Source of the DNA: Micromonospora chaiyaphumensis
Lineage (GTDB): Bacteria > Actinomycetota > Actinomycetes > Mycobacteriales > Micromonosporaceae
Assembly: GCF_900091435.1 (NCBI RefSeq)
Contig: NZ_FMCS01000003.1
Span: forward strand, 248,001-312,000
Length of the DNA: 64,000 nucleotides
Reading direction: 5' to 3'
In this document: piece after piece, positions 27,702-35,917 of the stretch
How positions within the stretch are numbered: the first letter of the stretch is position 1
Layout of the letters: every line of letters begins with the position of its first letter
The notes under the pieces: model-generated
Databases searched by the model: none
What the model was told of the DNA's origin: nothing
What the model saw: only the letters and a program-made list of their open reading frames with translations
Program-made: the position numbers and the translations under genes

Positions 27702-28480
27702 GCCCGGCGGTGCGCATCGGGGCGATGGTGCGGCGCCTCGACGACGGCCGCACCCTCTCCACCGACCCCGACCTGGTCCTGCCGCTGGCCAGCGTCGGCA
27801 AGGTGCTGCTCCTCGCCGAGGTGGCCCGCCGGCTCGCCGACCGCACCCTTGAGGCGGACCAGCCGGTCGAGCTGCTCGACACCGACCGGGCGCTCGGCGG
27901 CACCGGCCTGCTCGGCCAACTGTCGCCCCGATGGTGGACGGTCGCCGACCTCGCCACGGCGGTCGCCACGGTCAGCGACAACGCCGCCACCAACGCCCTG
28001 CTGCGGCTGGTGACCCTGGACGCCGTGCAGGATTTGGCCCGCGTCGCCGGGCTGCGGGACACCACCGTGCACGACCTGATCCGCGCCGAACGCGGCCCGG
28101 GCGTACCGGACACCTTCGCCACCGGCACCGCCGGAGAACTCTGCGCCTTCCTCGCCGACGTTGCGAAGGGGACCTGGCACAGCCCGCAGGCGTGCCGGCT
28201 GCTGCGCGGCTGGCTCGCCGGGAACATCGACCGCACGATGGTCGCCGACTCCATCGGCCACGACCCCTGGTCGGGCGACGGCGTCCGGGTGGAGAACAAG
28301 ACCGGAACCGACACCGGGGTACGCGCCGACACCGGCATCGTGTCCGGCCGGCACACCGTCGTCTACGCCGTGGTCGCCGCGTTCGCGCCGGGGGAGGAGC
28401 GGACTGCCGTCGCCGAGCTGCGCCGCTGGGGTGCAACGGTCGACCGGCTCGCCGGACCCCACCGCTCCGACAAATCCTGA
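27698..28480 (+). CDS. Serine hydrolase of the class A beta-lactamase fold
   Basis: 260 residues if started at TTG 27698, which overlaps the amidohydrolase stop (TTGA); a GTG at 27710 is possible. Active-site elements: SxxK in LASVGKVLLL (~32-41), SDN in VSDNAATN and KTG in VENKTGTDTG. The omega-loop Glu-x-x-x-Asn of true class A beta-lactamases is not evident. There is no signal peptide, so it is probably a cytosolic peptidase or amidase acting on a product of the imported compound. The last 118 bp overlap the end of the convergent LysR gene. Confidence 0.8.
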   Translation: MSPAVRIGAMVRRLDDGRTLSTDPDLVLPLASVGKVLLLAEVARRLADRTLEADQPVELLDTDRALGGTGLLGQLSPRWWTVADLATAVATVSDNAATNALLRLVTLDAVQDLARVAGLRDTTVHDLIRAERGPGVPDTFATGTAGELCAFLADVAKGTWHSPQACRLLRGWLAGNIDRTMVADSIGHDPWSGDGVRVENKTGTDTGVRADTGIVSGRHTVVYAVVAAFAPGEERTAVAELRRWGATVDRLAGPHRSDKS

Positions 28481-29376
28481 CTGAGCGCCGCCGCCGCGTC
28501 GCGCAACCGCTCGACGAAGCTGCCGACCACCGGGTTGGGGTTGCCGGACCGCAGCGCCACACCGATCTCCCGGTACAGCTTGGCGTGCGCGAGCTGCCGC
28601 ACCGCCACCCCACCGGGGTTGCGCAGGCCAAGCGACGGCACCAGCGCCACCCCGACACCGGCCCGGACCAGGCCCAGCACCACCTCGTAATGGTCACTGC
28701 GGCAGCGGATCCGCGGCGCGAAGCCCTCCGCACGCGCCGCCAACTCCAGCACCGACACCTCGCTCTGCACGCCGAGCGTGGTGATCCACGGTTCCGCGGC
28801 AAGGTCCGCGAGCCGCAGCCGCCGCCGGCGGGCCAGCGCATGATCCGCGGGAAGCACCACCAGCTGAGGGTCCACCATCAGCGGCTCGACCTTCGCGTAC
28901 GGCGATTCCTGCGCCGGGCTCAGCGGATGGTCGAAGACCACCACCAGGTCCAGCTCACCCTGATGCAGGCGGGGGAGCAGCTCGTGCGGCTGCCCCAGGA
29001 TCAGCGCCAGCTCGACCTGCGGATGGTCCCGGGTGAAACTCGACAGCGCGCGCGGCAGCAGCTCGGTGCCGGCGGTGGCGAAGAACCCGATCCGCAGCAG
29101 CCCCTGGCGGCCCTCGCCGTGTGCGGACAGCTCGTCGCGGGCCGCCGACATCAGATCGGAGATCTGCTGCGCGTAGTCCGCCAGGCGCTGGCCCGCGACC
29201 GTGAGCCGCAGGCTGCGCGGCCCCCGGTCCACCAGCGCCACCCCGGCCTCCTGCTCCAACGCGGCGAGCTGATGGGAGACCGCGGACGGGCTCAGCGCAA
29301 GCCGCTCCGCCGCGGCGACGATCGTGCCGTGGCGGGCGATCTCCAGGATGACCTGCAGGCGTGCGGTGTTGAACAT
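28363..29376 (-). CDS. LysR-family transcriptional regulator
   Basis: 337 residues from ATG 29376. N-terminal winged HTH: LQVILEIARHGTIVAAAERLALSPSAVSHQLAALE. The substrate-binding domain follows (GLLRIGFFATAGTELLP and onwards). Normal LysR proteins end near residue 300; the last ~35 residues (SERWGPASRSTVAPQRRSS) are an extension antisense to the serine hydrolase gene. It is convergent to the ABC/D-aminoacylase operon, so control of that operon is plausible but the binding region would be 6 kb away. Confidence 0.88.
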   Translation of the reverse strand: MFNTARLQVILEIARHGTIVAAAERLALSPSAVSHQLAALEQEAGVALVDRGPRSLRLTVAGQRLADYAQQISDLMSAARDELSAHGEGRQGLLRIGFFATAGTELLPRALSSFTRDHPQVELALILGQPHELLPRLHQGELDLVVVFDHPLSPAQESPYAKVEPLMVDPQLVVLPADHALARRRRLRLADLAAEPWITTLGVQSEVSVLELAARAEGFAPRIRCRSDHYEVVLGLVRAGVGVALVPSLGLRNPGGVAVRQLAHAKLYREIGVALRSGNPNPVVGSFVERLRDAAAALSQDLSERWGPASRSTVAPQRRSSATAVRSSPGANAATTA

Positions 29377-29450
29377 CGGCGGGTTGCCTCCCTGGTCCAG
29401 GACCCGGCGCCGCGTCCCCAGGATGCGGCCGCCACACGGTAACGCGCCTC

Positions 29451-29505
29451 TTGACGGTGTACGCCGTACACCCTACTCTCACCGGTGAGAGTGTACGCCG
29501 TACAC
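29451..29505 (+). promoter_or_regulatory. Promoter with two identical palindromic operators
   Basis: A -35 box TTGACG (29451-29456), 17-nt spacer and -10 box TACTCT (29474-29479) precede the DUF2306 gene. The spacer holds GTGTACGCCGTACAC (29457-29471). The same 15-mer recurs at 29491-29505, just past the expected start point, and a perfect 16-bp palindrome CTCTCACCGGTGAGAG (29476-29491) lies between. This is a repressor-occluded layout, probably for a TetR-type dimer. No TetR gene is adjacent. Confidence 0.7.
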
Positions 29506-29555
29506 CTCTTGTGGTGGTGACGTGGCCGGCTGGCCAGTGGATGAAGGGATCCGCC

Positions 29556-30242
29556 ATGACCCTGTCGGCCAAACGAGAGTGGCTGGTACCCGTCGGCCTG
29601 ATCATGCTCAGCGCCGTACCCGTGATCGCCGGCGCCGCCCGCACCGCCGAACTCACCGGCGGTGCGACGGTCACCCCGGACAACGCCCGGTTCTTCGCCT
29701 CGCCCGTACCCGTGCTCGTGCATATTGTTGGCGCCAGCCTGTACTGCCTCCTGGGGGCGTTCCAGTTCGCCCCCGGCTTGCGCCGCCGCCGGCCCGGCTG
29801 GCACCGCCTCGCCGGACGAGTGCTGGTCCCCTGCGGGCTCGCCGCCGCCCTGTCGGGACTGTGGATGACGCTGTTTTATCCCCGCCCGCCGATCGACCAC
29901 GTGCTGGTGACCCCGATGCGGCTCGTCTTCGGCACCGCCATGCTCGGCTGCATCGTCCTCGGCTTCGCCGCCATCCGGCGCCGGGACATCCCCCGCCACC
30001 GTGCCTGGATGGCCCGCGGGTATGCCATCGGTCTCGGGGCGGGCACCCAGGTCCTGACCCACCTGCCCTGGATGCTGCTTGTCGGCCAGCCGGACGGGGT
30101 CGGTCGGGCGTTCCTGATGCTCGCCGGCTGGGTGATCAACCTGGCCGTCGTCGAATGGGCGCTGCGCAGGCGGCCGACCAAACCGACCCGGAGCGTCCAG
30201 CGCCGTGCCGACGCTCCCGCAGGCGCTCTTGCCAGCCACTGA
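29556..30242 (+). CDS. DUF2306 family membrane protein
   Basis: 228 residues from ATG 29556 (AAGGGA at -13); an ATG at 29541 would add five residues. Six to seven hydrophobic segments are visible, with the family's conserved GAFQFAP, WHRLAGRVLVPCG, HRAWMARGYAIG and HLPWMLL stretches containing His residues. Function is unknown; the family is often placed under TetR control in actinobacteria, which fits the paired operators upstream. The C-terminal ~25 residues are basic and soluble. Between 30243 and 30435 no gene is seen. Confidence 0.8.
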   Translation: MTLSAKREWLVPVGLIMLSAVPVIAGAARTAELTGGATVTPDNARFFASPVPVLVHIVGASLYCLLGAFQFAPGLRRRRPGWHRLAGRVLVPCGLAAALSGLWMTLFYPRPPIDHVLVTPMRLVFGTAMLGCIVLGFAAIRRRDIPRHRAWMARGYAIGLGAGTQVLTHLPWMLLVGQPDGVGRAFLMLAGWVINLAVVEWALRRRPTKPTRSVQRRADAPAGALASH

Positions 30243-30435
30243 CGGCCAAACGAGGTGTTCTGATCATGGCAGCCCGTTCGAGCGGCACGTCGCGCATGGC
30301 ATCGACACGCCGGTCGACCTCAAGGCTCCTCACCTCGTCCCGCGCGATTACCCGAGGCGTACCCGGGCAAGCGCTCCGCTGCGCCCGTGGGCTGATCACA
30401 CCCGACCCCGCATGCCGGTAGGCCAGACTGCATGA

Positions 30436-31644
30436 GTGAAGGTCGCGGCGCCGGCAATCAGATGGACGCCGTGGCGGTTCGTGACCGCGTTCGGTGCTGT
30501 CAGTCTGCTGTCGGACGTGGTGTACGAGGGCGGCCGGTCAGTCATCGGCCCCTACCTGGCCACCCTCGGTGCCTCCGCGGCCCTCGTCGGCCTGGTCACC
30601 GGCGTCGGGGAAGCGTTCGCCCTGGCCGGACGGCTGGGCACCGGGCCACTCGCCGACCGGACCCAGGCCTACTGGCGGCTGGTTCTGATCGGCTACCTCC
30701 TGACCCTGGTGGCGGTGCCCGCGCTCGGGCTGACCAGCGCATTGTGGCTGGCTGCGCTGCTGTTTGTCGCGGAGCGTGCCGGTAAGGCGATCCGTGGACC
30801 GGCGCGGGACGTCATGCTCTCCCACGCCGCCTCGGCAGTGGGCCGTGGCAAGGGCTTCGCCGTCCACGAGGCACTCGACCAGGCGGGGGCGGTTGCCGGG
30901 CCGTTGCTGGTCGCCGCCGTTCTGGCCGCCACCGCCCAACGCTACCGAGCCGCGTTCCTCACCTTGGCCGTGCCGGCTGTGGCGGTGCTGCTCCTGCTGC
31001 TGTGGCTGCGCGCCGGCGTGCCCGATCCGCGTCGCTTCGAGCCGGGCCCCGAACCCGGTGCGGCGCCCGCCCCGCCGGGCGCCCGGCTGCCCCGCGTGTT
31101 CTGGACCTATCTGGCCTTCACGGTGCTCACCACGGCCGGCTACGCCACCTTCGGCGTGCTCAGCTTCCACCTCGCCACGCGGCACGTCGTACCGGTGGCG
31201 GTGGTCCCGGTCGTATACGCCGGCGCCATGGGCGTCGACGCGCTCGCCGCGCTGGCCTCCGGGTGGCTGTATGACCGGGCCGGTTTCCGGGCGCTGGCCT
31301 CCGTACCCGTGCTGACCGCCCTGATCCCGCTGGCTGCCTTCACCAGGACCCCGGCGACCGCAGTCGCCGGGGTCCTGGCCTGGGGTGCCGTACTCGGTAT
31401 CCAGGAATCCACCATGCGTGCGGCCATCGCTGACATCGTCCCTGCTGCCAGGCGGGGCACCGCCTACGGGATCTTCGCCGCCGGATTGGGTGGGGCGACC
31501 CTGGTCGGTGGGCTGCTCACCGGTGCCCTTTACGACTACTCGATCACCGCCCTGATCATCACCGTGGCCGGCATTCAGGCCGTCGCCCTGGCCTTGTTCG
31601 TCACCACCGTTCGCCCCGCGGCTCGGCTCGTCCGCCCTGCTTGA
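30436..31644 (+). CDS. MFS transporter
   Basis: 402 residues from GTG 30436. Twelve hydrophobic helices with a short central loop (residues ~195-215, Pro/Ala/Glu-rich). The MFS motif is in GRLGTGPLADRTQAYW after helix 2; AERAGKAIRGPARDVMLS and GKGFAVHEALDQAGAVAGP are features of a small actinobacterial drug/metabolite exporter group. It is monocistronic, convergent with the SnoaL gene. Substrate is unknown. Confidence 0.82.
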   Translation: MKVAAPAIRWTPWRFVTAFGAVSLLSDVVYEGGRSVIGPYLATLGASAALVGLVTGVGEAFALAGRLGTGPLADRTQAYWRLVLIGYLLTLVAVPALGLTSALWLAALLFVAERAGKAIRGPARDVMLSHAASAVGRGKGFAVHEALDQAGAVAGPLLVAAVLAATAQRYRAAFLTLAVPAVAVLLLLLWLRAGVPDPRRFEPGPEPGAAPAPPGARLPRVFWTYLAFTVLTTAGYATFGVLSFHLATRHVVPVAVVPVVYAGAMGVDALAALASGWLYDRAGFRALASVPVLTALIPLAAFTRTPATAVAGVLAWGAVLGIQESTMRAAIADIVPAARRGTAYGIFAAGLGGATLVGGLLTGALYDYSITALIITVAGIQAVALALFVTTVRPAARLVRPA

Positions 31645-31742
31645 GGGGATCGTCGTGGATCAGGTGGCCTTGGCGGCCCTCGCCGCGCGGGCCTTCACCC
31701 CCGCCCTGGAGGGTGGAGCACTGGCCCGCACCTCAGTAGCGA

Positions 31743-32144
31743 TTACGCGGCGCGCTGCCAGAGCGGGGAGATCTGCGCCTGCGCGAGGCGCCAGCCGGTC
31801 GACGTGCGTACGGCGGTGTATCGGGTCTGGAGGCCGGCCAACCGGTGGGGCACCTCGCCCTGGTGGAAGAAGTACACGAGCTGATGGGCCTTGACCTCGG
31901 CGTGGTCGCCGTCGAGATCGACTACGACGTCGGTGTTGAAGTGCTGGGTCAACACCTCCTCCGGGCTGGTTCGCCGCACGACGTCGACGATCTCTTCGAT
32001 GCCGCGCAGGGTGCCCCGTGGGCTGTGGGTTTCGGCGTCCCGGGCGTAGACGGTCCGCAGGTCGTCGAAGCGCCGCTCGTCCAGTGCCCACGCGAGCCTG
32101 GCGACCAGTTCGGCGATCTCGGTGCGGTCGGTCAGGTGTGACAT
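31743..32144 (-). CDS. SnoaL/NTF2-like domain protein
   Basis: 133 residues from ATG 32144 (GGAGA 7 nt upstream). N-terminal LTDRTEIAELVARLAWALDE and the cone-shaped NTF2 beta pattern (YARDAETHSP, HQLVYFFH, TSTGWRLAQ) fit SnoaL_4-type small enzymes or ligand-binding proteins. It is divergent from a MarR gene with palindromic operators between, so it is the likely regulated target. Reaction unknown. Confidence 0.8.
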   Translation of the reverse strand: MSHLTDRTEIAELVARLAWALDERRFDDLRTVYARDAETHSPRGTLRGIEEIVDVVRRTSPEEVLTQHFNTDVVVDLDGDHAEVKAHQLVYFFHQGEVPHRLAGLQTRYTAVRTSTGWRLAQAQISPLWQRAA

Positions 32145-32159
32145 CTCGAATCTCCATTC

Positions 32160-32202
32160 GTTGGTGCGGCCAACGATACGGTTGATCGTTGGCGCCGCCA
32201 AC
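32160..32202. promoter_or_regulatory. Operator cluster between the SnoaL and marR genes
   Basis: Two perfect GTTGG-N5-CCAAC palindromes (32160-32174 and 32188-32202) are joined by a longer one, CCAACGAT-N7-ATCGTTGG (32170-32192). All lie within the 80-bp gap between the divergent starts, as expected for autoregulated MarR control. Confidence 0.7.
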
Positions 32203-32224
32203 GGTTCTGTTAGCATGGTCACCC

Positions 32225-32674
32225 GTGGAACCGACACCGAGTCGTCTCGCGACAAAGGCCAGCTGGTTGCTCTCTCAAGCCGCCGTGCATTCGCGGCGGT
32301 TCGTCGCCGAGGGATTCACCGCCGCCGACGCGCGGGGCTACCACTACCGCGTGCTCGCCGCGTTGGAGGAGTTCGGTCCCGCGAGCCAGGCCGACCTGGG
32401 GCGGCGCAGCCGCATGGACCGCAGTGACGTCGTCGCGGCCGTGACCGAGCTGGAGGAACAGGGCTTCGTCGAGCGCAGCGCCGACCCGGCGGACCGCCGG
32501 CGTAACGTCGTCACGATCACCAGGGCGGGCAGGCAGCAGCTCGGACGGCTGGACCGCGTGCTCGACACCGTGCAGGACGAACTGCTCGCCCCGCTGTCGG
32601 CCGCCGAACGGCAGACCCTTGTCGCGTTGCTCGGCAAGTTGATCGAGCACCACGGCGGCGTGCCGACCTCATGA
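32225..32674 (+). CDS. MarR-family transcriptional regulator
   Basis: 149 residues from GTG 32225. A winged HTH is visible: LAALEEFGPASQADLGRRSRMDRSDVVAAVTELEEQGFVER, then the wing DPADRRRNVVTITRAGRQQL. Helical N- and C-terminal dimerisation parts are present. A TTG at 32189 would place the start inside the operators, so the GTG is preferred. It probably represses itself and the divergent SnoaL gene. Confidence 0.9.
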   Translation: MEPTPSRLATKASWLLSQAAVHSRRFVAEGFTAADARGYHYRVLAALEEFGPASQADLGRRSRMDRSDVVAAVTELEEQGFVERSADPADRRRNVVTITRAGRQQLGRLDRVLDTVQDELLAPLSAAERQTLVALLGKLIEHHGGVPTS

Positions 32675-32787
32675 GCCGACCTGGGCGCCCACCAATGTCC
32701 TAGCGGACGCCGAAGTCTCCGCCGATCTGCCGGGCCTGCTGTGGCACCGTATCCCTCATCAACGTCGGCCAGATGGCCCACGAAGGT

Positions 32788-33852
32788 CTAACGGCGGAAC
32801 GGGCGGGTCATGGCTGCGAGGAGGGAATGCTCGCTGTCGTCGCCGGCGAGCTGCCACGTGAACGCGCCCCGGAGCCCGTGCCTCGCCGCGAACGCCGCGC
32901 GTTCCTCGATGGAGTCGGCGTCCTCGTAGCTCACGAACGTCCGCGTATCAGGATGGTAGAGCCACGGTGCGCGGGCGACCGGATGGCGGTGGCGCTGCCA
33001 CGCCGGGTCGGACAGCAGGTCACGGCTGATGTCGCGCCAGTTGCCGACATCGACGGTACCGATCTGGGGCTGGAACAGGCCGGCTTGCTCGCCGGGTGAG
33101 GTGACGCGAAATCCGCGGCCGTAGAACGGCACGCCGAGCACGAGCTTGTCCCGTGGTACGCCGTGACACTCGTAGTAGTCGACCGCGCCGGTGACGTTGT
33201 TCCACCGCCGCAGGCCGGGTTCGAGCGGGTCGTCGGCGACTTCCGCCAGTGGCGCGTTGAACGTAGCGATCGGGGAGAAGCCCGTACCGAAGTCGTAGGT
33301 CATGAGGTTGACGAAGTCGAGGACATCGGCGAGTTCCGCGAGCTCGAAGCTGTCCGCCGGGTCATACGGGCCGGCCGACTGCAGCCGCCCGGCCGGCAGG
33401 GCGGCGGTCAGCAGGCGGTCCGGACCGAGACGGTCACGCAGGTCCTGGGCGAGCAGCGTGCAGTTACGCCGATCCTCGGGCCGTCGGGTGAGCTCGGCAG
33501 GGCCGCCCGATACCGGAAACTCCCAATCCAGATCCACGCCGTCGAAGCCGGCGGTGAGCTCCACGCATTCGGCGACCAGGTCGGCGCGTGTGCGGGGGGT
33601 CAGCGCAGCATCGGAGAACCCGCCGGCACCCCAGCCGCCGATCGAGATCATGATTCGCAGGTGCGGATGCGCCTGCTTGATCGCGGCGACCTGCGCTGGT
33701 GCCGCGGCCGGAAGCGTCAGGTGCCCGTCCTCGATCGTGGCGAATGCATAGAACAGGTGGGTCAACAGGTCGGCGGGAAGGTGCTCGATCGGGTACTCGT
33801 GCGCGTCTGCCCCGGGAATGTAGGCACCCAGGACCGTCCGACCCATGATCAT
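32788..33852 (-). CDS. Glycoside hydrolase family 18 (chitinase-like)
   Basis: 354 residues, TIM barrel. The GH18 SxGG segment is IMISIGGWGAGGF and the catalytic DxxDxDxE motif is FDGVDLDWEFP (Glu as acid/base). Further conserved parts are VNLMTYDFG (MxYD), LVLGVPFYGRGF and GAFTWQLAGD. There is no signal peptide and no carbohydrate-binding module, which is unusual for secreted chitinases; it may be cytosolic or exported by another path. Two ATGs six bases apart (33852 and 33846) can serve as start. It hydrolyses beta-1,4-GlcNAc polymers or related glycans. Confidence 0.9.
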   Translation of the reverse strand: MIMGRTVLGAYIPGADAHEYPIEHLPADLLTHLFYAFATIEDGHLTLPAAAPAQVAAIKQAHPHLRIMISIGGWGAGGFSDAALTPRTRADLVAECVELTAGFDGVDLDWEFPVSGGPAELTRRPEDRRNCTLLAQDLRDRLGPDRLLTAALPAGRLQSAGPYDPADSFELAELADVLDFVNLMTYDFGTGFSPIATFNAPLAEVADDPLEPGLRRWNNVTGAVDYYECHGVPRDKLVLGVPFYGRGFRVTSPGEQAGLFQPQIGTVDVGNWRDISRDLLSDPAWQRHRHPVARAPWLYHPDTRTFVSYEDADSIEERAAFAARHGLRGAFTWQLAGDDSEHSLLAAMTRPFRR

Positions 33853-33984
33853 TCGGACACGGTAGCAGCCGGCGCCCAGAGCCGGGGTCGGTGAATTCGG
33901 TGCGATGAAGCAGCCGCCGGCCTGGGAGGCGCCGGCCGCGAAGCCACCGGAGTTGACGAGGTGAGCGCGTGCCGGTCCAGCTCG

Positions 33985-34710
33985 TTACTCGGCTGCGGCG
34001 ATGAACACGAACTCACGGCCCGGACGATCCGGGGCCTCACGTACATCAAGGACCCGATAAGCGTTGGCGGCCAGGCTCGATTCCACCTCGTCGCGGCTGC
34101 GAAACCGGAGGGTCGAGTCGGACGTGACTACCGCGCCATCGGCCAGGAACCGGTAGGTGTACCGGAAGGAGACGAACGGAAAGCTGACGTCGGTGACCGC
34201 AAGGCGCCGTTCTACGGGCCCGATGCCCGGGACATCGAGGATGACTGGATCAACGTCGGCGGCCCATTCCTCCCAGGCGCGACGTTCGGGGCACCTGGTC
34301 TCGAACACGAGATATCCGTTCGGGCGAAGTGCGGCATGGATGCCCTGGAGAGCCTGTGCCCACTCATTGTCGGCGAGGAAGACCTGCGCCACATTCCCGG
34401 TCATCGTCGCCAGATCAGCATCGAGCGCCGGCACTGACGTGGCATCACCGTGGATCCAGGTGACCATCGCGGCGTCGTCTTTCACCTTCGCGACCGCAAG
34501 CGACGCTTCGGCGGGGTCGACAGCCACGACTGCATGGCCGCGCCGAGCGAGCAGGATCGCCAGAGCTCCTGTGCCGCACCCGACATCAAGCACCCGGCGT
34601 GCTCCACACTCGTCGGCAATGGCGAGGTAGGCAGCCAGGTCGTCGCGGTCTCCATCAAAAGCGTCGTAGACGCGTGCGAGGCGAGGGTGAGCGAAGATCG
34701 CATCGGGCAC
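33985..34710 (-). CDS. Class I SAM-dependent methyltransferase
   Basis: 241 residues. Motif I VLDVGCGTGALAILLARRG (~39-57), the acidic end of the second strand in VVAVDPAEASL, motif II region WIHGDATSVPALDADLATM and post-I strands are clear. The C-terminal beta part (FPFVSFRYTYRF) resembles small-molecule methyltransferases of the UbiE/methyltransf_25 type. Substrate unknown; neighbours are unrelated single genes. Confidence 0.87.
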   Translation of the reverse strand: MPDAIFAHPRLARVYDAFDGDRDDLAAYLAIADECGARRVLDVGCGTGALAILLARRGHAVVAVDPAEASLAVAKVKDDAAMVTWIHGDATSVPALDADLATMTGNVAQVFLADNEWAQALQGIHAALRPNGYLVFETRCPERRAWEEWAADVDPVILDVPGIGPVERRLAVTDVSFPFVSFRYTYRFLADGAVVTSDSTLRFRSRDEVESSLAANAYRVLDVREAPDRPGREFVFIAAAE

Positions 34711-35001
34711 CGGGCGACCATATCGACCATGACGTGCTCTGGCGACAGAGATCCGACGCCATCGGGTACGCGCTCAGGCCGCTGACAACCGACGGCCCCG
34801 ACGATCCGGTCAGTGGGGCGCGAGCCAGCCGCTGCCCGGGTCGGGTGAGGGCAAGCGTCGAGGCCATCGGCCCCGACTCGCGGCGCGATGGTGCAAACCC
34901 GGCCCTGACGGGCGACGAGGCGCTGGGTGCCCGCAGAGGAGACGCTTCGCCGGATGGGAATTGCGCGGCGTGCGGTGGCCCGAGCGGCTAGGTTGCCGGG
35001 C

Positions 35002-35670
35002 GTGTCCAGGATTGTTTCGGTCAACCTCGCGGTGCCGGAGCCCAACCCGGCAAAGGGCGTTGGTGTCACGGGCATCAGCAAGCGGCCGGTTGATCACCTG
35101 GTCCACGTGCGGGCGCCAGGGCCGAAGACGACCGGCCTGCACAGCGGCCTGGTCGGTGACCAGATCTTCGACATCGAGCACCACGGCGGCGACGACCAGG
35201 CGGTGTACGCGTACGCGCGCGAGGACTACGACTGGTGGCAGGCGCGCCTGAGCCGCCGTCTGGCCAGCGGGCTCTTCGGCGAGAACCTGACCACCGAGGG
35301 GGTGGACGTCAACGGCGCGGTCATCGGCGAGCGGTGGCGCATCGGTCCACGGTTGGTGCTCCAGCCGACGTTCGGTCGTATCCCGTGCGTCACGTTCCAG
35401 CACAAGATGGGCGAGCCGCGCTGGGTGAAGACCTTCACCCGGGCGAACCGCCCGGGCGCGTACCTGCGTGTGCTGGAGCCGGGTGAGGTGTGGGCCGGTG
35501 ATCCGGTGAGCGTGGAGGACCGTCCGGCGCACGGGGTGACGATCGCGCAGGCGTTTCGGGCGTACCTCACCGAGCCGCAGCTGCTGCCCGAGCTGGTCGA
35601 GATCGACGGGCTCGCGACGACCTGCGCGAGACCCTCGCCGAACGGCTTCACCGGCGGCGGTAGCTCGTGA
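35002..35670 (+). CDS. MOSC domain protein (YiiM-like)
   Basis: 222 residues from GTG 35002 (VSRIVSVNLAVPEPN); GTG 34927 would add 25 basic residues. Conserved MOSC marks: GLVGDQIFDIEHHGGDDQAVYAY, FGENLTTEGVDV, the Cys in RIPCVTFQHKMG (the residue that can bind molybdenum cofactor sulfur), and VLEPGEVWAGDPV. YiiM-type proteins reduce N-hydroxylated bases using Moco; by analogy a detoxification role is possible. Confidence 0.85.
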   Translation: MSRIVSVNLAVPEPNPAKGVGVTGISKRPVDHLVHVRAPGPKTTGLHSGLVGDQIFDIEHHGGDDQAVYAYAREDYDWWQARLSRRLASGLFGENLTTEGVDVNGAVIGERWRIGPRLVLQPTFGRIPCVTFQHKMGEPRWVKTFTRANRPGAYLRVLEPGEVWAGDPVSVEDRPAHGVTIAQAFRAYLTEPQLLPELVEIDGLATTCARPSPNGFTGGGSS

Positions 35671-35917
35671 TTCGGTGCCCGAGGCTGCCGACATCGGCAG
35701 GCTTGCGTCGAGCAGCCCCTCGGCCGGTGTAGGGCCTGGCCACCCGCGTGTTCGACACGGAGCCGCGCGGCGCCGAGGCCGGCAGCCAACGCTCGCCGGG
35801 CCGGCACGACCAAAAGATCGCGCGGTAGCGGGAATGCGTCGATGACGGGTATGCGGCCCGACCGGCGCCCGTAGGGTGTGATCAGGCGAGGACGGTGCGG
35901 AGGTCCGGAGGACGTCG

